Assembly: GCF_004920405.1 (NCBI RefSeq)
Contig: NZ_RFLV01000001.1
Coordinates: 930,001 to 994,000, forward strand
Direction of reading: 5' to 3'
DNA length: 64,000 nucleotides
Source: Pseudomonas leptonychotis
GTDB lineage: Bacteria; Pseudomonadota; Gammaproteobacteria; Pseudomonadales; Pseudomonadaceae
Positions within the stretch are counted from its first letter, which is position 1, and each line of letters begins with the position of its first letter. The translations under genes and the position numbers were made by a program. The notes below the pieces were generated by a model. It searched no databases and was not told the DNA's origin. It saw nothing but the letters and a program-made list of their open reading frames with translations. Below are positions 8,354 to 18,957 of this stretch, piece after piece.

Positions 8354-10318
8354 ATGCGCCTGAAATCCTTTACCAACCTTAATACCTTGCTGCTGGTTAC
8401 CGTTTGCGTGGCCCTGGCCATCACCCTTTGGTGGTCGCAGCGCGCTCTGGAACGCCCTTACTTGCTGATGACGCGCTACCTGAGCCTGTCCCAGCAATTT
8501 CAGGGCGAAGCCGCACAGAACATCAGCGCTTACCTGGAAAACGGCGACGCCCTGCGCCACAGCGCCGCCCTGCAATCGCTGGACAACCTCGAACAGGCCA
8601 CGACCGAACTGCCCGCACAATTGGCCGCTAACCTGCGTCCAAGCCTCGCCGAGCTCAAAGCCTTTAGCGCCAACCAACTGCTGGCTGCTGGCAAGCTCTC
8701 CGCCGACCCGCAAGGCCTGCTGCTGCAGGCCGAGCGCGAGATGGACGCGACCCTTGAGCAACTCGCGCAGTACGCCGACAGCGCCGCAGCCAGCGCCGCG
8801 ACCGATTACCACAGACCGCTGCTTAGCGCGGCACGCCATCTCACCCGCCTGGCTCACGCCCGCGACAAGCTGGTGCGCAGCGGCCGCAGCGAGCTGGCCA
8901 GCGAGCTCGAACGCGAGCTGACTTCCCTGAGCAAACAGGCGCAGGCAATCGGCGATTTGCCGCTGCTCGGCGTGGTCGATGCCAGCCAATCGTCCAGTGA
9001 CTCATTTGCCGATCTGCTCGGGCTGGACGCCAGCAGCGAGAGCAGCCAAGCCGAAGACAGTGGCATCGCCCTCAAACGCGACCTGGCCAACCTGATCAGC
9101 CGTTACCCCGGCGAGCTGCAACGCACCCGCAGCCTGATTGAACAGCGCAGCGCTCTGGCCAACAGCACCCGCACCCAGATCGACCAGGTGCAGCAAGCAC
9201 TGGCGGCGCTGGAGCCCTTGGTACGTGCCGAACACGGGCGCATTCAGGGCGAGGTGCAGCTGATACTTGGCTTGATGATCGGCCTGATTCTGTTGATTGC
9301 ACTGATCATCGACACCCTTCAACGCCGCCTCACCCGCGTGCTCAGCCATCTGGCACCGGCGCTGTCGACTTGGGCCCAGGGCGATTTCGCCGCCGACATC
9401 CACCTCGACTCGCGCACCCAGGAGTTACGCGACATCGAAGAGTCACTGAACCGCCTGCGCGCCTACTTGGTTGATTTGGTCGGCACCATTCGCCGGCATG
9501 CCGAGCAGGTGGTCGGCTCCAGCCGCACCCTGGCGGATCTTAGCGGTGGTTTGCATGGCGGCGCCGAACGTCAGGCCGGCGACACTGCACAAATCCGCGA
9601 TGCCCTGGGCGAGCTACAGACCACCATCCAACAAGTAGCCGGCGATGCCAGCCAAGCCGCCGGCGCCAGCTACGATGCCAATCGCGCACTGGAACAGGGC
9701 CAGCAGGTTATCGGGCAGAGCCTCACCGGTCTGCATGGGCTGGTCAGTGAAGTGCAAGGCAACGCCCAGGCCATCGAACAACTGGCTGAGGAAACCGCCA
9801 CCATCGGCAACGTGCTCACCGTGATTCGCGGCATTGCCGAGCAAACCAATCTACTGGCCCTGAATGCCGCCATCGAAGCCGCGCGGGCCGGCGAGATGGG
9901 TCGCGGCTTTGCCGTGGTCGCCGATGAGGTGCGCTCGCTGTCGCAACGTACCAGCGGTGCGACAGCGCAGATTCAGGAGCTGATCGGGCGCCTGCAACAG
10001 GCCGCCTTACAGTCAGTACGGGCGATGCGCACCCAGGTCGAGCATGCCGAAATCACCGCCAGCCAAGCCCAGGCAGCTGATGGCGCGCTGGATGAAATCG
10101 TCGTGGCCATCCGCACCATCGCCAACATGGCCGAGCGCATCGCCGATGCCACCGCCCAGCAAAGCGACGCCGTCAGCGAGATTCGCGGGCACAGCGAGCG
10201 TATCCACCAGTTGGGGGGCGATAATCTGCAACGCATCGGCGAAGGTCGTCAGCAGGGCGAGCAACTGTTGCAACTCGGCGGTCAACTGCACACCGCGGTG
10301 CAGGCGTTTCGCGTCTAA
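8354..10318 (+). CDS. ctpL: Methyl-accepting chemotaxis protein CtpL
   Basis: Membrane chemoreceptor of 654 aa: first membrane segment at about 8-25, a helical periplasmic ligand domain of some 270 residues (HBM-like), a second membrane segment near residue 305-325 ([18 protein letters not shown]), HAMP, and a long cytoplasmic signalling coiled coil. The hairpin tip ([19 protein letters not shown]) is intact. Placement between gcbA and dsbD matches PA4844/CtpL, the receptor for chemotaxis to phosphate at low concentration, and the Pho box upstream supports that. Start at 8354 is chosen over 8306 so that the protein begins just before the membrane segment. The TAA stop lies inside the left end of a repeat element. 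Confidence 0.9.
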   Translation: MRLKSFTNLNTLLLVTVCVALAITLWWSQRALERPYLLMTRYLSLSQQFQGEAAQNISAYLENGDALRHSAALQSLDNLEQATTELPAQLAANLRPSLAELKAFSANQLLAAGKLSADPQGLLLQAEREMDATLEQLAQYADSAAASAATDYHRPLLSAARHLTRLAHARDKLVRSGRSELASELERELTSLSKQAQAIGDLPLLGVVDASQSSSDSFADLLGLDASSESSQAEDSGIALKRDLANLISRYPGELQRTRSLIEQRSALANSTRTQIDQVQQALAALEPLVRAEHGRIQGEVQLILGLMIGLILLIALIIDTLQRRLTRVLSHLAPALSTWAQGDFAADIHLDSRTQELRDIEESLNRLRAYLVDLVGTIRRHAEQVVGSSRTLADLSGGLHGGAERQAGDTAQIRDALGELQTTIQQVAGDASQAAGASYDANRALEQGQQVIGQSLTGLHGLVSEVQGNAQAIEQLAEETATIGNVLTVIRGIAEQTNLLALNAAIEAARAGEMGRGFAVVADEVRSLSQRTSGATAQIQELIGRLQQAALQSVRAMRTQVEHAEITASQAQAADGALDEIVVAIRTIANMAERIADATAQQSDAVSEIRGHSERIHQLGGDNLQRIGEGRQQGEQLLQLGGQLHTAVQAFRV

Positions 10319-10460
10319 CAGGCTGCTGAAAACTATCTGCGTTGCCATCGCGGCGTTAAAAACAGGCTCGAAATGCTCATTTACAACTCGTAAACTCCGC
10401 TTTTTCGCCTGTTTTTGCCTTGCGCTAGCTGCCTCGCCAACGTTTTTAGACGGCCTGTTA
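10316..10460. mobile_element. MITE-like element with TAACAGGC terminal inverted repeats
   Basis: A 145-bp element with imperfect terminal inverted repeats, TAACAGGCTGCTGAAAAC on the left and GTTTTTAGACGGCCTGTTA on the right. Inside, AAAAACAGGC and GCCTGTTTTT bracket a TTTAC-loop-GTAAA hairpin. It encodes nothing. Its core recurs after accC. The left end supplies the TAA stop of ctpL. Confidence 0.65.
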
Positions 10461-10585
10461 ATGGTCGTTGTCGGCAATCTGTCGCGCACCATCCGGCGCG
10501 CTGACAAGACCGCTTACAGCCTCAACCGTGCCTTGAACGATCTGCCTCCGCTATGATGCGGCGACTCCCGCATCATGAGCCTGCC

Positions 10586-12352
10586 ATGCACCGTTTACTC
10601 AGCCTAATTCTGCTTCTGGTCGTACTACCTGCCAGCGCCAGCTTGTTCGACAAGCCGCCCGCCCCGGCACAACTGGGTGCGCCGCTCAACAACAGCGCCG
10701 ATTTCTTGCCGGTGAGCGAAGCATTCAAGCTGAGCCTGATCAGCAGCTCCAGCGAGTCAATCAAAGTGCGCTTTGTCGCCGCCGAGGGCTATTACCTCTA
10801 CCGGCATCGCTTCAGCTTCAGCAGTGAGCCGGCCGATCTCCGCCTGGGCCAAGCCATTCTGCCGGCAGGCCAGGCCAAGCACGATGAGTTCTTCGGTGAT
10901 GTCGAGGTGTATTACGAGGTGCTCGATGTCGAGGTGCCGGTCGACAATCCCGATAACCGGCCCTTCAACCTCAGCGTCAACTATCAGGGCTGCGCAGACA
11001 AAGGCCTGTGCTACCCGCCCGAAACTGAAGTGTTGGCGATTGGCGGCGGCGCAATCGCCAACAACGACGCAACTGATACCACAACGCCATGGCGCTGGAC
11101 CGACCTGGCACTGTTCTTCCTCGGCGGTCTGGCGCTGACCTTCACGCCTTGCGTGCTGCCAATGCTGCCGATCCTCACCGGTGTAGTGCTGCGCGGACGA
11201 CCAGGCGGCCTACGCAGCCTGGTGCTATCGCTGGCCTACGTACTGCCGATGGCCCTGAGCTTTGCCATCCTCGGCGCGTTGATGGGGCTGTTTGGCGCCG
11301 AACTCAATTTGCAAGCACGCCTGCAATCGCCCTGGGTACTGGTGCCTTTTGCGATTTTCTTCGCGCTGTTCGGTGCCGCTAGCCTGGGCTTCCTCGAACT
11401 GCGCCTGCCGGCCGCCATTGACGGCCCGCTACAGCGCCTGAGCCAGCGTTTGAAAGGCGGCACGATCGTGAGCGCAGCGGCCCTGGGCGTGCTCTCCAGC
11501 GTGCTGGTTTCACCCTGCGTATCCGCGCCGCTGGCAGGCGCACTGCTGTATATCAGCGCGAGCGGCGACGCTCTCGGCGGCGGTCTTAAACTGCTGGCGC
11601 TGGGCTTGGGCATGGGCGCGCCGCTGGTGTTGTTTGCCGTCGGCGGCGGCACCCTGCTGCCAAAATCCGGTACCTGGATGATTACGGTGCGCAACCTGTT
11701 TGGTGCGCTACTAATGGCGGTGGCGATCTGGCTGCTCGAACGCGTGGTGCCCGGCCCGGTCAGCCTGGCCCTGTGGGGGCTGCTGGCCGCAGGCGTGGCC
11801 CTCTGGCTCGGTACGCTGGAGCTCACACCAAAAACCCATCACCAAAAATTTGCACAGCTGCTTGGCCTGCCACTGCTGATCTACGCCCTAGTCGCCTGGG
11901 TTGGCGCGCTGCAGGGGCAGGATGATCCACTGCGTCCACTCGGACGCATGGTCAGCAGCACCGCCGCCACTCAGGTGCACTCAGGCCAGTGGCAAACCAT
12001 CAGCACGCCTGCCGAGCTAGACGCGGCGCTGCTCACAGCCAAGAACAGTAGCAAGCCGCTGCTGCTCGATTGGTACGCCGATTGGTGCATCAGCTGCAAA
12101 GTGATCGAACGCGAAGTGTTGGCAGCCCCCGAGGTCGGCCGCCAGCTGAGCGACTATCAACTGGTACGTTTCGACATCACCGCAAGCAACCCTGAACAAC
12201 GCGCCCTACTCGACCGCTACCAGCTGTTTGGCCCCCCGGCTATTTTGCTATTCGACACCAAGGGTGACGAATGGCTGGATTTGCGTGTCGTAGGGGAAGT
12301 GGATGCGGCGACCTTTGCCGCCCGCCTAACCACCGCGCGCGAACGATTTTAG
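10586..12352 (+). CDS. dsbD: Thiol:disulfide interchange protein DsbD
   Basis: Carries electrons from cytoplasmic thioredoxin across the inner membrane to periplasmic DsbC/DsbG and cytochrome c maturation. The 588-aa protein has a signal peptide (1-19), the periplasmic alpha domain with its cysteine pair (CADKGLCYPP), eight membrane helices holding the paired cysteines of TFTPCVLP and VSPCVSAP, and a C-terminal thioredoxin domain with WCISC (Cys 501 and 504). All six redox cysteines are present. The ATG at 10586 is used because it begins directly with the signal peptide; a longer frame from 10553 has no support. Synteny is with dipZ (PA4845). Confidence 0.96.
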   Translation: MHRLLSLILLLVVLPASASLFDKPPAPAQLGAPLNNSADFLPVSEAFKLSLISSSSESIKVRFVAAEGYYLYRHRFSFSSEPADLRLGQAILPAGQAKHDEFFGDVEVYYEVLDVEVPVDNPDNRPFNLSVNYQGCADKGLCYPPETEVLAIGGGAIANNDATDTTTPWRWTDLALFFLGGLALTFTPCVLPMLPILTGVVLRGRPGGLRSLVLSLAYVLPMALSFAILGALMGLFGAELNLQARLQSPWVLVPFAIFFALFGAASLGFLELRLPAAIDGPLQRLSQRLKGGTIVSAAALGVLSSVLVSPCVSAPLAGALLYISASGDALGGGLKLLALGLGMGAPLVLFAVGGGTLLPKSGTWMITVRNLFGALLMAVAIWLLERVVPGPVSLALWGLLAAGVALWLGTLELTPKTHHQKFAQLLGLPLLIYALVAWVGALQGQDDPLRPLGRMVSSTAATQVHSGQWQTISTPAELDAALLTAKNSSKPLLLDWYADWCISCKVIEREVLAAPEVGRQLSDYQLVRFDITASNPEQRALLDRYQLFGPPAILLFDTKGDEWLDLRVVGEVDAATFAARLTTARERF

Positions 12353-12470
12353 CGCCAGCAGTCATATATCTGCCGCAATCTACGTCCATCGTGTCGACTA
12401 TTGCTGAGAACTGGACAGCTCCGCGCTGTCGCGGCATAGTCCCGCACAGTAGAAATAAGGATGAAGGATC

Positions 12471-12920
12471 ATGGCGACCTTGTTGGTATTGCACGGCCCC
12501 AACCTCAACTTGCTCGGCACCCGCGAGCCAGGGGTCTATGGCGCCGTCACCCTGGAGCAGATCAACCTTGATCTCGAACGCCGCGCCCGCGAGGCCGGCC
12601 ACCACCTGCTGTACCTGCAGAGCAACGCAGAATACGAGCTGATCGAACGGATTCACGCCGCCCAGAGCGAAGGTGTCGACTTTATTCTGATCAATCCTGC
12701 CGCTTTTACTCACACCAGCGTCGCATTACGTGACGCATTGCTGGCGGTGAGCATCCCATTCATCGAAGTGCATTTGTCCAACGTGCACAAACGCGAAGCT
12801 TTCCGCCATCACTCCTACTTTTCAGATGTAGCTGTAGGCGTGATCTGCGGCCTTGGCGCCAGTGGTTACCGACTGGCCCTGGAGGCTGCACTCGAACAAC
12901 TTGAACTTAAGCGCCCCTGA
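12471..12920 (+). CDS. aroQ: 3-dehydroquinate dehydratase, type II
   Basis: Dehydrates 3-dehydroquinate to 3-dehydroshikimate in the shikimate pathway. At 149 aa it has the full length of the dodecameric type II enzyme. [16 protein letters not shown] carries the conserved N-terminal loop, the catalytic Tyr lies in REPGVYG, and [17 protein letters not shown] and [13 protein letters not shown] are the substrate-binding signatures. A good AAGGA precedes the ATG. It is followed 22 bases later by accB, the conserved aroQ-accB-accC order in Pseudomonas. Confidence 0.97.
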   Translation: MATLLVLHGPNLNLLGTREPGVYGAVTLEQINLDLERRAREAGHHLLYLQSNAEYELIERIHAAQSEGVDFILINPAAFTHTSVALRDALLAVSIPFIEVHLSNVHKREAFRHHSYFSDVAVGVICGLGASGYRLALEAALEQLELKRP

Positions 12921-12942
12921 CCTCACCGGGAGTTGAACCACT

Positions 12943-13410
12943 ATGGATATTCGTAAAGTCAAAAAACTGATCGAGCTGCTGGAAGAATCCGGTATCGACG
13001 AGCTGGAGATTCGCGAAGGCGAAGAATCCGTGCGCATCAGTCGTCACAGCAAGCAACCGGCCTTTATGCAACAGCCGATGTACGCCCCAGCGCCAGCACC
13101 AGCACCAGCACCAGCAGCCCCCGCTGCCGCTCCGGTCGCAGCTGAAGCAGCCGCTCCGGCTGCAGCCAAGCTGAACGGCACCGTGGTGCGTTCGCCGATG
13201 GTCGGCACCTTCTACCGCGCCTCTGGGCCAACGTCGGGCAACTTCGTCGAAGTGGGTTCGAGCGTGAAAAAGGGCGACATCCTCTGCATCGTTGAAGCGA
13301 TGAAAATGATGAACCACATCGAGGCTGAAACTAGCGGCGTGATCGAATCCATCCTGGGCGAGAACGGCCAGCCGGTGGAATACGACCAGCCTCTGTTCAC
13401 CATCGTTTGA
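12943..13410 (+). CDS. accB: Biotin carboxyl carrier protein of acetyl-CoA carboxylase
   Basis: Carrier subunit of acetyl-CoA carboxylase, 155 aa. The N-terminal part (1-40) is the AccC-interaction region, followed by a Pro/Ala linker around residues 47-75 made of near-perfect Ala-Pro repeats, and then the biotinyl domain. The biotin attachment lysine is Lys 121 in EAMKMM. The gene is preceded by GGGAG and followed 17 bases after its stop by accC; the pair is almost certainly one transcript. Confidence 0.98.
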   Translation: MDIRKVKKLIELLEESGIDELEIREGEESVRISRHSKQPAFMQQPMYAPAPAPAPAPAAPAAAPVAAEAAAPAAAKLNGTVVRSPMVGTFYRASGPTSGNFVEVGSSVKKGDILCIVEAMKMMNHIEAETSGVIESILGENGQPVEYDQPLFTIV

Positions 13411-13427
13411 ACCGCGGAGAGCCAGCG

Positions 13428-14777
13428 ATGTTGGAAAAAGTTCTGATCGCCAACCGCGGCGAGATTGCCTTGCGCATCTTGCGCGCCTGTAAAGAGCTGG
13501 GCATCAAGACTGTCGCGGTGCACTCCACCGCCGACCGCGAACTGATGCACTTGGGCCTGGCTGACGAATCCGTCTGCATTGGCCCCGCCTCTGGCGCGCT
13601 TTCTTACCTGCAGATTCCGGCGATTATCGCCGCTGCCGAGGTGACCGGTGCAACCGCCATTCACCCTGGTTATGGCTTCCTTGCAGAAAACGCCGACTTC
13701 GCCGAACAGGTGGAAAAATCCGGTTTCGCCTTTGTCGGTCCAACTGCCGAAACCATCCGCCTGATGGGCGACAAGGTCTCCGCTAAAGACGCCATGAAAC
13801 GCGCCGGCGTGCCGGTCGTGCCTGGCTCCGACGGCCCGCTGCCGGAAGACGAAGAGACTGCCCTACAAATTGCCCGCGACGTCGGTTACCCGGTCATCAT
13901 CAAGGCCGCTGGCGGCGGCGGTGGCCGCGGCATGCGCGTGGTGTTCAAAGAAGAAGACCTGATCAAATCGGCCAAGCTGACTCGCAGCGAAGCCGGCTCG
14001 GTGTTCGGCAACCCGATGGTCTACCTGGAAAAATTCCTCGGTAACCCCCGTCACGTCGAAGTCCAGGTTCTCTCCGACGGCCAGGGCAACGCCATCCACC
14101 TGGGTGACCGTGACTGCTCACTGCAGCGTCGCCACCAAAAGGTATTGGAAGAAGCACCAGCCCCGGGCATCGATGAAAAAGCTCGCGCCGAAGTGCTGCA
14201 ACGCTGCGTCGATGCCTGCATCGAAATCGGTTATCGCGGCGCTGGCACCTTCGAGTTCCTCTACGAAGATGGTCATTTCTACTTTATCGAGATGAACACC
14301 CGCGTACAGGTTGAGCATCCGGTTTCGGAAATGGTCACCGGCATCGACATCGTCAAGGAGATGCTCAGCATCGCCGCTGGCAACAAGCTGTCGTTCAAGC
14401 AGAGTGACGTAGTGATTCGTGGCCATTCGCTGGAATGCCGCATCAACGCCGAAGACCCGGACAACTTCATGCCCTGCCCCGGCAAGGTGAAGCACTTCCA
14501 TGCTCCAGGCGGTAATGGCGTACGTGTCGACTCGCACCTGTACAGCGGCTACACCGTGCCACCGCACTACGACTCGCTGATCGGCAAGATCATCACCTAC
14601 GGCGCCACCCGCGACGAGGCCATGGCCCGTATGCGCAACGCCCTGGACGAGATCGTGGTCGACGGCATCAAAACCAACGTGCCGCTGCACCGCATGCTGG
14701 TCCGCGACAAAGGCTTCTGCAAAGGCGGTGTAAACATCCATTACCTAGAGAAAAAGCTAGGCATGGATAAGCACTAA
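13428..14777 (+). CDS. accC: Biotin carboxylase subunit of acetyl-CoA carboxylase
   Basis: ATP-dependent carboxylation of AccB-bound biotin. The 449-aa protein has the biotin-carboxylase N domain ([17 protein letters not shown]), the ATP-grasp core with the glycine-rich loop [13 protein letters not shown], and the catalytic/metal ligands in [14 protein letters not shown]. The start at 13428 follows GCGGAGAG; an in-frame start at 13407 overlaps accB and adds seven non-family residues. A terminator lies 140 bases downstream, past a repeat. Confidence 0.98.
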   Translation: MLEKVLIANRGEIALRILRACKELGIKTVAVHSTADRELMHLGLADESVCIGPASGALSYLQIPAIIAAAEVTGATAIHPGYGFLAENADFAEQVEKSGFAFVGPTAETIRLMGDKVSAKDAMKRAGVPVVPGSDGPLPEDEETALQIARDVGYPVIIKAAGGGGGRGMRVVFKEEDLIKSAKLTRSEAGSVFGNPMVYLEKFLGNPRHVEVQVLSDGQGNAIHLGDRDCSLQRRHQKVLEEAPAPGIDEKARAEVLQRCVDACIEIGYRGAGTFEFLYEDGHFYFIEMNTRVQVEHPVSEMVTGIDIVKEMLSIAAGNKLSFKQSDVVIRGHSLECRINAEDPDNFMPCPGKVKHFHAPGGNGVRVDSHLYSGYTVPPHYDSLIGKIITYGATRDEAMARMRNALDEIVVDGIKTNVPLHRMLVRDKGFCKGGVNIHYLEKKLGMDKH

Positions 14778-14782
14778 GCCCC

Positions 14783-14903
14783 ATGACCTGCTGCGCGTCG
14801 GCGGTACTGCGTTAAAAACGCCCGAGGAATGCTCATTTACAGACGTAAACTCCGCTTCCTCGCCCGTTTTTGCCTTGTCCCGCTCTAGCTCGCGATGTCA
14901 TGA
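14783..14903. repeat. MITE-like repeat, second copy (core conserved, ends different)
   Basis: It shares with the element at 10316 the ordered blocks GCGTTAAAAAC, AATGCTCATTTAC, CGTAAACTCCGCT and GTTTTTGCCTTG. The ends differ: here CATGAC and GTCATG form the outer inverted repeat in place of TAACAGGC. It lies directly after accC. Confidence 0.6.
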
Positions 14904-14917
14904 CTGAAATGCTAAAC

Positions 14918-14948
14918 AAGGGCTGCCATTCGGCAGCCCTTGTCGTTT
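14918..14948 (+). terminator. Terminator after accBC
   Basis: A 10-bp perfect stem, AAGGGCTGCC / GGCAGCCCTT, with the loop ATTC, is followed by TGTCGTTT. Confidence 0.75.
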
Positions 14949-15038
14949 CGGGCCTGCAGCGGTGGCAGGTGACCCCAGGCTTCAAGTAAGCTGCGCGCCA
15001 ATTTGCGCTATCACGCCACAACGCTCTCGAGGTTTCCC

Positions 15039-15917
15039 ATGCCCTGGTTACAAGTCCGTCTCGCCATCACCCCGGAGCAGGCCGAAACCTACGAAGACGC
15101 GCTACTGGAAGTGGGCGCCGTCTCGGTGACCTTTATGGACGCCGAAGACCAGCCGATTTTCGAGCCGGACCTGGGCACCACTCCACTGTGGTCGCACACC
15201 CACTTGCTCGCCCTGTTTGAAGCCGATACCGACGAAAACGCGGTATTTGCCCATCTAAAGCTGCTGACCGACGCCGAGCTGCCCGAGCATCACGCTGAAG
15301 TGATTGCCGACCAGGACTGGGAACGCAGCTGGATGGATGGTTTCCAGCCGATGCGCTTCGGCCAGCGCCTGTGGATCGTGCCCAGCTGGCATGCCGCTCC
15401 CGAGCCGGACGCCGTTAACCTGCTGCTCGACCCAGGCCTCGCATTCGGTACCGGCACCCACCCCACCACCGCACTGTGCCTGGAATGGCTAGACGGTCAG
15501 AACCTGCAAGATTGCAGCGTGATCGACTTCGGTTGCGGTTCGGGCATCCTCGCCATTGCCGCCCTGCTACTCGGCGCACCGCACGCGGTGGGCACCGACA
15601 TCGACATCCAAGCCATCGAGGCCTCGCGTGATAATGCCGGGCGCAATGGCATTGATCCCGCGCGCTTCCCGCTCTACCTGCCCGAGAACATGCCACAAGA
15701 GCCTGCCGACGTGGTGGTGGCCAACATTCTCGCCGGCCCCCTGGTGGCGCTCGCGCCGCAGATCACCCGTTTGGTCAAGGCCAACGGCCGCCTGGCGCTG
15801 TCAGGCATCCTGGCCGAACAAGCCGAAGAGGTGCGTGCCGCCTACGACGAGGCCTTTATCCTCGACCCTACGGCCGATAAAGATGGCTGGGTGCGCATCA
15901 GCGGCGTACGCCGCTAA
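15039..15917 (+). CDS. prmA: Ribosomal protein L11 methyltransferase
   Basis: SAM-dependent trimethylation of ribosomal protein L11. The 292-aa protein has an N-terminal L11-recognition domain (1-115) and a C-terminal methyltransferase with motif [16 protein letters not shown] and motif [12 protein letters not shown]. The ATG at 15039 ([10 protein letters not shown]) matches the family's N-terminus; a longer frame begins at 15003 without support. It lies between accC and a DUF3426 gene, as in other pseudomonads. Confidence 0.96.
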   Translation: MPWLQVRLAITPEQAETYEDALLEVGAVSVTFMDAEDQPIFEPDLGTTPLWSHTHLLALFEADTDENAVFAHLKLLTDAELPEHHAEVIADQDWERSWMDGFQPMRFGQRLWIVPSWHAAPEPDAVNLLLDPGLAFGTGTHPTTALCLEWLDGQNLQDCSVIDFGCGSGILAIAALLLGAPHAVGTDIDIQAIEASRDNAGRNGIDPARFPLYLPENMPQEPADVVVANILAGPLVALAPQITRLVKANGRLALSGILAEQAEEVRAAYDEAFILDPTADKDGWVRISGVRR

Positions 15918-16008
15918 CCGCTCGAGTGTGCACAGCTGCTGCATTGCTAAGCACTTGCGTTAGACTAACCGCCTTGTTTCGCCTGAGCGCAGGCCGCCGG
16001 ATCCCCGC

Positions 16009-17373
16009 ATGACCCAGAGTTTCGTCACCCAGTGCCCCCATTGCCGCACCAGCTTTCGCGTGAGCCTCACGCAGCTGGGCGCTGCCCATGGTGCTGTGCG
16101 CTGCGGGGCCTGCCTGCATGTGTTTAATGCCGCGCAGCAGTTGCGCGAACAAGGCCAACAATTGCCCGCCAGCCCTGCGGCGCAGGCAGCAACGCCACTG
16201 CCCAGCAAACCGCCTGCAGCGCCAACACCCCAGCCAGTAGCGCCGAGTGTCGCGCCGGCAGTATCAGTCGCGCCGCTTAGCAGCAAAACCGGCAGCGACA
16301 CTTTGTGGATTCATGACGACCTGGACCTCGACGGCCTCGACCTGGACGAAGAGCTGGCTAAGCTGGAAGCCCAGGAACAGCAGCTGTCCAAGCAGTTTCT
16401 GGCGATTGATAGCGCACCCCACTACAACGAAAGCTTTCTGACCGCGCAACCCGTCGAGCATGACCCCCATGACGAGCGCTGGGCTGAAGCCCTGCTGCAG
16501 GATGAACAGCCCAAACCGTCCAGCCACCTGACATTGCAGGACGCGCCTCCAGCAATCGCGCAAATCACCGCCTCTGCGATACCGGCGCAGTCGCCTGTAG
16601 AACCTGCAGCCGCGGAGCTGACGCCAGCAGCCCCGCTCGCAGCGCAACCGCCTTACAACCTTCGCGCTAACGACCGCCGCGTCGCGCCGCCAGCGCCTGA
16701 AATCGAACACATTGAGCTGCACGCCACGCACAAACCTTTCACTGCACAGCGTGACGATGATGAAAGCGCGGCCCTGGCTAAGCCGGCCGCGCCGAAGAAG
16801 GCACCACGCAGCGAACCCGAACTGCGTGACGAGCACCTGTTTGAGCTGGATGACGAGCCACTGCAGCTGGACTGGCAACAACCGCAAAAACCTTGGGGCC
16901 GCTGGATCGGCTGGGGCCTGCTGAACCTAATCGGGGCCAGCGCCTTGGCTGGACAGTACGTGATTTACCACTTCAACGAGCTGGCGCGCCAAGACCAATA
17001 TCGTCCTTGGTTCGAGCAACTGTGCCCGGCAATCGGCTGCCAACTGCCGTCCAAGGTCGATATCACCCAGATCAAGAGCAGCAATCTGGTGGTGCGCAGC
17101 CACCCAGAATTCAGTGGCGCACTGGTAGTCGACGCCATCCTCTACAACCGCGCAGCGTTCTCCCAGCCCTTCCCGCTGCTGGAAATGCGCTTTGCCGATA
17201 TCAACGGCCAGCTACTGGCCAGCCGCCGCTTCAAACCCAGCGAATACCTAGCAGGCGAGCTGGCCGGCAATGCGGAAATGCCGCCACAAACACCCATTCA
17301 TATCTCCCTGGACATCCTCGACCCAGGCAACCAGGCGGTGAACTACAGCCTGAGCTTCCACTCGCCGGAATAG
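16009..17373 (+). CDS. Zinc-ribbon and DUF3426 domain membrane protein
   Basis: Protein of 454 aa with an N-terminal MJ0042-type zinc ribbon (CPHC at about 8-11 and CGAC at about 31-34). A long low-complexity Pro/Ala/Glu-rich middle follows, then one membrane helix near residues 305-325 (GWGLLNLIGASALAGQYVIYHF) and a C-terminal DUF3426 domain. The layout suggests a cytoplasmic zinc finger, a flexible linker and a periplasmic domain. The function is unknown. It sits between prmA and dusB, the same place as PA4851. The ribosome-binding site at this ATG is poor, but no better start is available. Confidence 0.88.
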   Translation: MTQSFVTQCPHCRTSFRVSLTQLGAAHGAVRCGACLHVFNAAQQLREQGQQLPASPAAQAATPLPSKPPAAPTPQPVAPSVAPAVSVAPLSSKTGSDTLWIHDDLDLDGLDLDEELAKLEAQEQQLSKQFLAIDSAPHYNESFLTAQPVEHDPHDERWAEALLQDEQPKPSSHLTLQDAPPAIAQITASAIPAQSPVEPAAAELTPAAPLAAQPPYNLRANDRRVAPPAPEIEHIELHATHKPFTAQRDDDESAALAKPAAPKKAPRSEPELRDEHLFELDDEPLQLDWQQPQKPWGRWIGWGLLNLIGASALAGQYVIYHFNELARQDQYRPWFEQLCPAIGCQLPSKVDITQIKSSNLVVRSHPEFSGALVVDAILYNRAAFSQPFPLLEMRFADINGQLLASRRFKPSEYLAGELAGNAEMPPQTPIHISLDILDPGNQAVNYSLSFHSPE

Positions 17374-17552
17374 TCTGTACGCGGCGGATTGCTTGAGAAC
17401 CCGCCGCAACCAAACCCTTCGCGATAAGCCCAGAGCTGTTCAGAATTTGTTCAAAACAGCCTTTCTCCGGTCATCCAGAGCGGGTATCATGCCCACCCTT
17501 TTTCGCACTCTCCTAATTGTTCAACAGCAGGTCTCTTGAGCAGGGAAGCCCT

Positions 17553-18551
17553 ATGTCGGCGCTACGCATCGGCCCCTACACATTGCCAAACTCGTTGATC
17601 CTCGCCCCCATGGCGGGCGTCACGGACCAGCCATTTCGCCAGCTGTGCAAGCGCATGGGTGCAGGCCTGGTGGTGTCGGAAATGGTCACCAGCGACGTGC
17701 GCCTGTGGAACACCCGCAAGTCGAGCTTGCGCATGATGCACAGCGGCGATCCCGAGCCACGCTCGGTACAGATCGCCGGGGGCGACCCTGAGATGCTGGC
17801 TGAAGCAGCGCGGCGCAATGTAGAGATGGGCGCGCAGATTATCGACATCAACATGGGCTGCCCGGCCAAAAAGGTCTGCAACAAGGCCGCCGGCTCCGCT
17901 CTGCTGAAAGACGAAACATTGGTCCGCGAAATCCTTCAGGCGGTGGTTACCGCGGTGAATGTGCCGGTAACCCTGAAGATTCGCACCGGCTGGGACCGCG
18001 AGAACAAAAACGGCATCAACGTGGCGAAAATCGCCGAAGACGCCGGCATTGTCGCCCTGGCGGTGCATGGCCGCACCCGCGCCGACCTGTACATGGGCGA
18101 GGCCGAGTACGACACCATCGCCGCGATCAAGCAGGCGGTGTCAATTCCGGTCATGGCCAATGGCGACATCGATTCGCCCGAGAAGGCCAAGGCCGTGCTG
18201 GCGGCGACCGGTGCAGATGGCCTGCTGATCGGGCGCGCGGCTCAAGGCCGGCCCTGGATATTCCGTGAAATCGAGCATTACCTGCGTACCGGTGAACACC
18301 TCCCGGCACCCAGCCTGCTCGAAGTGGAACGTATTCTGCTTGAACACCTGGCTGCACTGCACGCCTTCTACGGCGATGTAATGGGCGTACGTATCGCCCG
18401 CAAGCATGTCAGTTGGTATCTCGCAACCTTGCCGGGCGCCAAGGAGTTCCGCGCCCAGTTCAATCGTCTGGACAGTACGGACGCGCAGTGCGCCAACGTT
18501 CGCGAGTTCTTCAGCGAACGGCATAACAATGGAGAAGGGGTGGCCGCATGA
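17553..18551 (+). CDS. dusB: tRNA-dihydrouridine synthase B
   Basis: Flavin-dependent reduction of uridine to dihydrouridine in tRNA. The 332-aa TIM-barrel protein starts with [21 protein letters not shown], has the catalytic cysteine in [19 protein letters not shown] and the FMN phosphate site in [16 protein letters not shown]. The ATG at 17553 follows GGGAAG; 12 extra codons upstream are open but unsupported. Its stop overlaps the fis start (ATGA), the conserved dusB-fis operon in which fis translation depends on dusB readout. Confidence 0.97.
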   Translation: MSALRIGPYTLPNSLILAPMAGVTDQPFRQLCKRMGAGLVVSEMVTSDVRLWNTRKSSLRMMHSGDPEPRSVQIAGGDPEMLAEAARRNVEMGAQIIDINMGCPAKKVCNKAAGSALLKDETLVREILQAVVTAVNVPVTLKIRTGWDRENKNGINVAKIAEDAGIVALAVHGRTRADLYMGEAEYDTIAAIKQAVSIPVMANGDIDSPEKAKAVLAATGADGLLIGRAAQGRPWIFREIEHYLRTGEHLPAPSLLEVERILLEHLAALHAFYGDVMGVRIARKHVSWYLATLPGAKEFRAQFNRLDSTDAQCANVREFFSERHNNGEGVAA

Positions 18552-18868
18552 CGATGTTGACTGAGACTTTAGGAAGTGCGATGGCTCCCGTGAGTGACAA
18601 CAGCAGTTTAAAGCAGCATCTCAATACGCCTAGCGAAGAGGGGCAAACCCTGCGCGGCAGTGTTGAGAAAGCCTTGCACAACTACTTCGCCCACCTTGAG
18701 GGCGCAGACGTCAGTGACGTTTACAACTTGGTGCTCACCGAAGTGGAAGCGCCCTTGCTGGAAACCGTGATGAATTACGTCAAGGGCAACCAGACCAAGG
18801 CCTCTGAACTACTGGGCCTGAATCGCGGCACCCTGCGTAAAAAGCTCAAGCAATACGACCTGCTGTAA
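18548..18868 (+). CDS. fis: DNA-binding protein Fis
   Basis: Nucleoid-associated protein and regulator of rRNA and growth-phase genes. 106 aa, somewhat longer than the 98-aa E. coli protein, with the extra residues at the N-terminus. The C-terminal helix-turn-helix is typical ([20 protein letters not shown]). The ATG overlaps the dusB stop by 4 bases, so translation is coupled. A strong terminator follows 13 bases after the stop. Confidence 0.97.
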   Translation: MTMLTETLGSAMAPVSDNSSLKQHLNTPSEEGQTLRGSVEKALHNYFAHLEGADVSDVYNLVLTEVEAPLLETVMNYVKGNQTKASELLGLNRGTLRKKLKQYDLL

Positions 18869-18881
18869 CCCCGAACTCCCG

Positions 18882-18912
18882 AAAAGGGCGGCCCACATGA
18901 GCCGCCCTTTTT
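18882..18912 (+). terminator. Terminator of the dusB-fis operon
   Basis: AAAAGGGCGGC pairs with GCCGCCCTTTT across an 8-base loop and is followed by a further T. Confidence 0.87.
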
Positions 18913-18957
18913 GCTGAAGCTTCCTTTGCTCATACTCCTGCTCTGATGGATTCTGAA

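Noticed and set aside
13080..13170. Ala-Pro coding repeats in accB as a microsatellite or assembly error
   Set aside because: A Pro/Ala linker is normal in biotin carboxyl carrier proteins and the frame is kept.
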